From assembly GCF_000699445.3 (NCBI RefSeq), contig NC_067199.1, positions 36,936,902 to 37,000,901 on the forward strand: 64,000 nucleotides of DNA. Direction: 5' to 3'. Below are positions 59,957-64,000 of the stretch, piece after piece (within the stretch, counting starts at the first letter, position 1; every line of letters starts with the position of its first letter). Source of the DNA: Schistosoma haematobium. Its lineage: Eukaryota > Platyhelminthes > Trematoda > Strigeidida > Schistosomatidae. The position numbers and the translations under genes are program-made. The notes under the pieces are model-generated. The model had not been told where the DNA came from, made no database searches, and worked only from the letters and a program-made list of their open reading frames with translations.

Positions 59957-60590
59957 TAATGTCGTTACCTTGGGTAACAATGCAAATAAACGCGTTGAAA
60001 ACACACATAGACAATTGAAGAGAAAGTTGGATAACCAAGTTCCTCTCCGTAAAGTATATGAAAGACTCATATATGGCAAAGTCAGGTTTGTTGCTCTAGA
60101 TGGCTTAATGCTTCTTTTAAGCAAGCTAACTACATACGCCAGGTTTATAGTCCTTAAAGACTATAAAAAGAAAGGACTCGTACATCGAAAACAGTCAGTC
60201 GCCATTAGTGTTCTTCGTGAACGGCCCTCACTGTCCTATAGTGAATATGAACGACGACACTTGCACCTGCCGTGTATTCAAAACTTGTCGAATTCCATGT
60301 AGTTACATTGTATTTACTCATCTACAGATGTCAGAGTTTACAGGTATGTTATATTCATCTTCGTATCATGAAATAGTTGGTTTAGTTTTGAAGCTATGTT
60401 GGAGATGAACTTGGACCGCCGGTGGAGGTTTAGATCAGGATATACCAGCTATTCCGTCTCCTGACTATACTAAAAGAAACAGGCTGTATCGGATTTTCCG
60501 TAACAAAATCCACACAGTCACCACACTTAGGATTGACGACTGCGGAGGACACAATAAACTGTGCCATAGATGTGGGTAATGAAGTTATAC
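58905..60590 (+). pseudogene. MULE transposase 1, right copy, continuous
   Basis: After the truncated N-terminal zinc region the order is NDPWFRRLSEDQLK, DSTYNTN, TKEEKKVDVVWIIDHF, ETFVMDFSRP, CSFHVCR, LGNNANKRVENTHRQLK (catalytic Glu region, present only in this copy), and a SWIM-like CTCRVFKTCRIPCSY (Tyr where the His ligand is expected). A possible 36-bp GT...AG intron leads to DQDIPAIPSPDYTKRN and a CGGHNKLCHRCG zinc knuckle near 60,560. Frameshifts near 59,140 and 59,900 show it is inactive. Confidence 0.78.
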
Positions 60591-61879
60591 GCAGTAGGGG
60601 TCTGCTTAGAGTTTCCATACATGTTAAGTTCACTGGTTCTTTGGAATTCGTAATCTACGTCTTTCTAAATGCATCTGTTAAGCTAATACTCGTACTCTCT
60701 ATGTCAGATAGTCAATGAACACAAGTCGCGTAATGTGCATGTTCTGTGTTGTCAATTTTTGTTAATAGCTTCTTAAATAAAAGCCTTATATTCAGTAAAC
60801 ACAGACATTTTTGCTATGTTTGATATAAGTGGGTGAAAACATTGAATGAGCCTGTAGTTGTATTTTGGCGAGCGCGTACCCTCACGTTACTAGTGTCCCG
60901 TAAGTGTAGTTAAGGCATTGATTGCAGACCATAGGACATCCCAGTAAGCAGCTATGGCTTAAACGCGTACCCATCAACGTACTGTTGCAACACGTCATGG
61001 TGGCTGAAACAGGTTATAAGAAGGCACAGGCCTAGGGGTTTTCCATTGCTTGCTTATCATATGGTATTTGAATAAGAAACTAAAATTAGAGGCAGGGACG
61101 GTTAGGATGTGTAACGCGTGTCCATCCATCAACTGTCGTGACTTAAATTTACTACATATTAACTAGGTGCTCAGAGGCTCGTGTTTCACAAGTTCCTTAC
61201 AACGGTTAACTAGATGAAACGAAATAGCATCAGATTTACAAATTTATTCAGGAACTTTAATTAACAATGGAATATCAAACAAAGATTTACACCAGGTTCC
61301 CTTTTAGGAGTCGCATTCGTAGTGTTAAGCTCCAGTATTCATTGTTTTCTTTCGAACGAAAGGGTAAACGAAGTAACTCCAAAATACTGGAAGTGGTTTT
61401 GAGACTAAAGTGGATGTCCATAATGCTTTTAGTAATCTGATGTTAGTCGGGTCTCCCATAAACAGTTTCATAGGGCCATAGTTCTAACGGCGAAACACTG
61501 TAAGATCTGTGAAGGCTCACTCCTGTTGCATTCCAAATAAAAGATAGTAATGGCTTTAGTCAAGAATGTTGAAAATGTAAATAAACATAACATGTTTCTA
61601 AGAAAATAATTTATACAGCTGTGATTTACCTCGAGTTCATGTATATTTGATCACGCCAGTTACTACAACTTGTGCAAAGCATACCATGGTCTTACTACCG
61701 TATCGCGCATCTTTTATTATTTTGCTCCCATCTAAGTATCCCCATGCATCTGCGTCTGGTTTTACAGGAAGATATACAAGTAGATATAGTGTCTGGTAAA
61801 CTGAAAGTCCCAGTTGTCAAAAAGATTTCTAACATTTGTCCACAGACAGCAGCATTAAATTAAGACAGATCACTCCTCC
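60088..61879 (+). repeat. Palindrome, right outer arm
   Basis: Mirror of 46,687-48,478. It ends exactly where the LINE 5' module at 61,880 begins. Confidence 0.88.
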
Positions 61880-62290
61880 CTGGCGGTAGTGAGGCTCCCA
61901 AATGCCCTGATATGGCCAAGAGCGGCGTGGGTTCGCCCTCCGTCGAGATACTTTCACACGGCCACCCGTATGCAGCCTTCGCCAGTGAAGTCCTACTCTT
62001 TGCCTTCTTGTGGCGGGGGTGTTGTCCACGAAAATGAGAGGACGAAAAGCGAATGTCCGTCGCTTTAACCGGATTCCAAACCAATGGTGCACATGGGCTC
62101 CAGTATCCTGCAGGAACAAATGGCGTATCAACCAATTTTCCGTCACCGGCTACCATGGGGCTGGACCTCCTCACGATGCTCCACTGCCTTGTGGGTTAGA
62201 CCATTAAGTCAAAGGCTCGGGGTGTAGCCCTCCAAGAAAACCACCTGCTTCGGTTTGGGCACCCGGGCAGTATCTCAGCCCACACACAAT
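61880..62290 (+). mobile_element. LINE 5' module
   Basis: Same about 410-bp module as at 22,922-23,330 and (inverted) 20,530-20,945: GAGAGGACGAAAAGCGAATG, CCAAACCAATGGTGCACA, GGCACCCGGGCAGTATCTC. It is followed by an ATT microsatellite and then LINE coding sequence, so it is probably the 5' UTR. Confidence 0.6.
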
Positions 62291-62358
62291 TAATGAACTG
62301 AACTGTCTCTGATCATGGAAACTGATTCTCTCGCTTCGACGAACATTTGAATGATTCA

Positions 62359-62372
62359 ATTATTATTATTGC

Positions 62373-62411
<39 letters not shown>
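62359..62411. repeat. (ATT)n microsatellite
   Basis: TTA/ATT trinucleotides with one interruption (GCT). Confidence 0.95.
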
Positions 62412-62413
<2 letters not shown>

Positions 62414-62522
62414 TTACTACGTCATTATTCACCCTCTTTTATTCCTACTCTGTCTATACTTATTTTTTTCGACTTATACAGCAGCTCGTCTATGGTAGAA
62501 ATTCGACTCTATCTAAACGTTC

Positions 62523-63515
62523 TTGAGTCACTGTCCGGTTGAAAATTATATGTTACCACCGAATACGAGGACTGAAGCAGTTTTTCTGAAACCACGTGCA
62601 CCACTCAAACTGGCTGCCTTCAACGTTCGTATATTTATGCAGGTCGGACAACAGATAGGGCTGGCTATATCTTTGGAAAGTCTTAATATTGATGTTTGCT
62701 GTCTGTCCGAGACCCGTATTCAAGACTGGTGAAGTACTACAAATTCGCTCTCCATCTGTCGCTTCAAAAAGCTTGTTTTACGTGCGCTTATCCGGGGACC
62801 CTGAGGCATCTTCGTCTGGCCTTGCTGGCGTTGGTGTCGCACTAAGTGCTAGAGCTGAGGCAGCATTAATCGATCAGATCCCCATTAACAGTCGGTTATG
62901 TGCTGTTAGATTAGAGAGTTCCATCAAAGTGAGAAGAAATCGGCGTGAGAAACGATGTCTTTTCGTCATCTCTGCCTATGCTCCGACAGATTGCAGCCCG
63001 GATGCAATCAAGGATGAGTTTTACCACCAGTTATCTGTTCTTCTCCAGAAAGTGCGTTCGACAGGTATTGTAGTACTAGCCGGGTACTTAAATGCTCAGG
63101 TTGGGGGTTTAGGAACAGAAGAGAGTCGTTTAGGTGGCCGATGGGGAATTGTTGGTCGCAGGACAGATAACGGGGACAGTCTACTGCAACTGTGCACAGA
63201 CCACAACCTGTTTCTGGCTAGCACTAACTTCCGGCACAGTCATCGCCGATGTGCCACCTGGCGTCCCTCCTCTGCATCTCAAGCCTGGACTCAGATTGAT
63301 CACATTACGATCAGCTACCGCTGGCGTGGTTGTGTACAAGACTGCCGCTCCTTTGGAGTACCTATCTGGACTCTGATCATGCATTGGTCTGCGTTAATCT
63401 TACCTTACTTTTCAGTGGACAACGAAGTGACTGCCACCAACGGATTGATGTTAGCAAGCTGGTTTCAACTTCTGTTGCAAGTAAGTATTGAACCGAGCTA
63501 GCTGCTAGGCTAGCT
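62523..63515 (+). pseudogene. CR1/Perere-like LINE endonuclease domain
   Basis: A first frame (62,523-62,732) has KLAAFNVRIF, where the metal-binding Asn motif lies. After a frame change, 62,689-63,501 has FVISAYAPTD, an AGYLNAQVG motif (the family has Asp where this has Tyr), ATWRPSSASQAWTQIDHI, and a degraded SDHALV motif in another frame. The apurinic-type endonuclease nicks the target DNA. Lesions show that this copy is inactive. Confidence 0.8.
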
Positions 63516-63574
63516 ACCATTCCACCGAAAAGTATGGATGAGCATTAGTTGCAATTGTATGACGCCATGAAAGA

Positions 63575-64000
63575 TTGACTCGCGAGGAGCAGGCTGGATT
63601 TCGTTCTGGTCGAGGATGTATTGATCATATCTTCACCCTCCGCCAAACGTTAAAACACCGTCATATTTATCAAAGGCCAACAATCGTAGTGTTTCTTGAC
63701 ATCAGGGCTGCCTTCGATTCGTTGTATAGGACTGTTCTCCGGGATTGTCTATTGAAGAAGGGTGTGCCTGAGAAGCTTATTAACATCCTAAAAGCCCTAT
63801 ATACAAACACCTCAGGCAAAATGAGGGCATACAACTACCTTTCTCGATTGTTCTATTCAAGTAGTGGGGTTAGGCAGGGTTGCTCAATCTCACCATTCCT
63901 CTTCAACTTTGCCATCGACGACATTCTGGAAACAGCTCTAATGGATGTAAGTAATGGTGGTGTGGATCTGTTGCCTGGAGAAAGACTTCTCGACCTTGAG
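63575..64000 (+). pseudogene. CR1/Perere-like LINE reverse transcriptase, runs off the window
   Basis: The frame is open from 63,575 to the window end (142 codons): LTREEQAGFRSGRGCIDHIF, motif A FLDIRAAFDSL, motif B SGVRQGCSISPFLFNFAIDD. The YADD box would lie beyond the window. The spacing from the endonuclease is short, suggesting an internal deletion near 63,540-63,575. Confidence 0.8.

Overview
This looks like nuclear DNA of a blood fluke (genus Schistosoma). The evidence is: AT-rich DNA packed with interspersed repeats; two S-alpha-type (Sm-alpha) hammerhead repeats plus a degenerate third; many copies of a second tRNA-derived hammerhead SINE; RTE/SR2-like and CR1/Perere-like LINE fragments; a Penelope-like element; a Ty3/gypsy element; MULE transposases with introns of about 35 bp; and a candidate schistosome-type micro-exon gene. 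I cannot decide the species. All calls were made by eye from the sequence, without database searches.

Layout. 1-362 is the last exon of an SFT2-family vesicle-transport gene. 2.4-5.5 kb is a decayed RTE LINE on the minus strand, abutted by a TIR/MITE-like element. 6,976-19,682 carries what I consider the most important and least visible feature: a plus-strand micro-exon gene (MEG-like). It has a TATA box, a first exon coding a 19-residue signal peptide, eight internal exons of 6, 6, 30, 30, 48, 42, 30 and 57 bp, and a short last exon with the stop. All junctions are phase 1 and all internal exons are multiples of three. The model is open throughout (112 codons plus stop). Its introns are filled with transposable elements, and two of its 30-bp exons lie in directly duplicated exon-intron units. 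From 20 to 46 kb I see no host gene, only nested repeats: hammerhead SINEs (often as head-to-head inverted dimers), RTE fragments with GTAAGTAA tails, LINE deletion derivatives, a GIY-YIG Penelope fragment, an LTR-like repeat and five copies of one MITE family.

46.7-61.9 kb is a large interrupted palindrome centred near 58,893 (23-bp spacer). It is built from two head-to-head copies of a MULE transposase. The right arm is continuous. The left arm is split by about 9.3 kb that contains a Ty3/gypsy element (48,836-53,550, LTRs nearly identical, 4-bp TSD, dead pol), an ORF with an OB-fold-like DGTG motif, and a second, distinct MULE transposase gene. That second gene can be assembled across five tiny introns into about 674 codons with a single internal TGA. 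The window ends inside a CR1/Perere-like LINE whose 5' module also occurs alone at 20.5 and 22.9 kb.

How the parts relate. The window is one partial housekeeping gene and one candidate secreted-protein gene in a sea of transposons. The hammerhead SINEs have internal Pol III-type promoters. At least two copies keep every nucleotide of the ribozyme core and matching stems, while other copies share inactivating changes.
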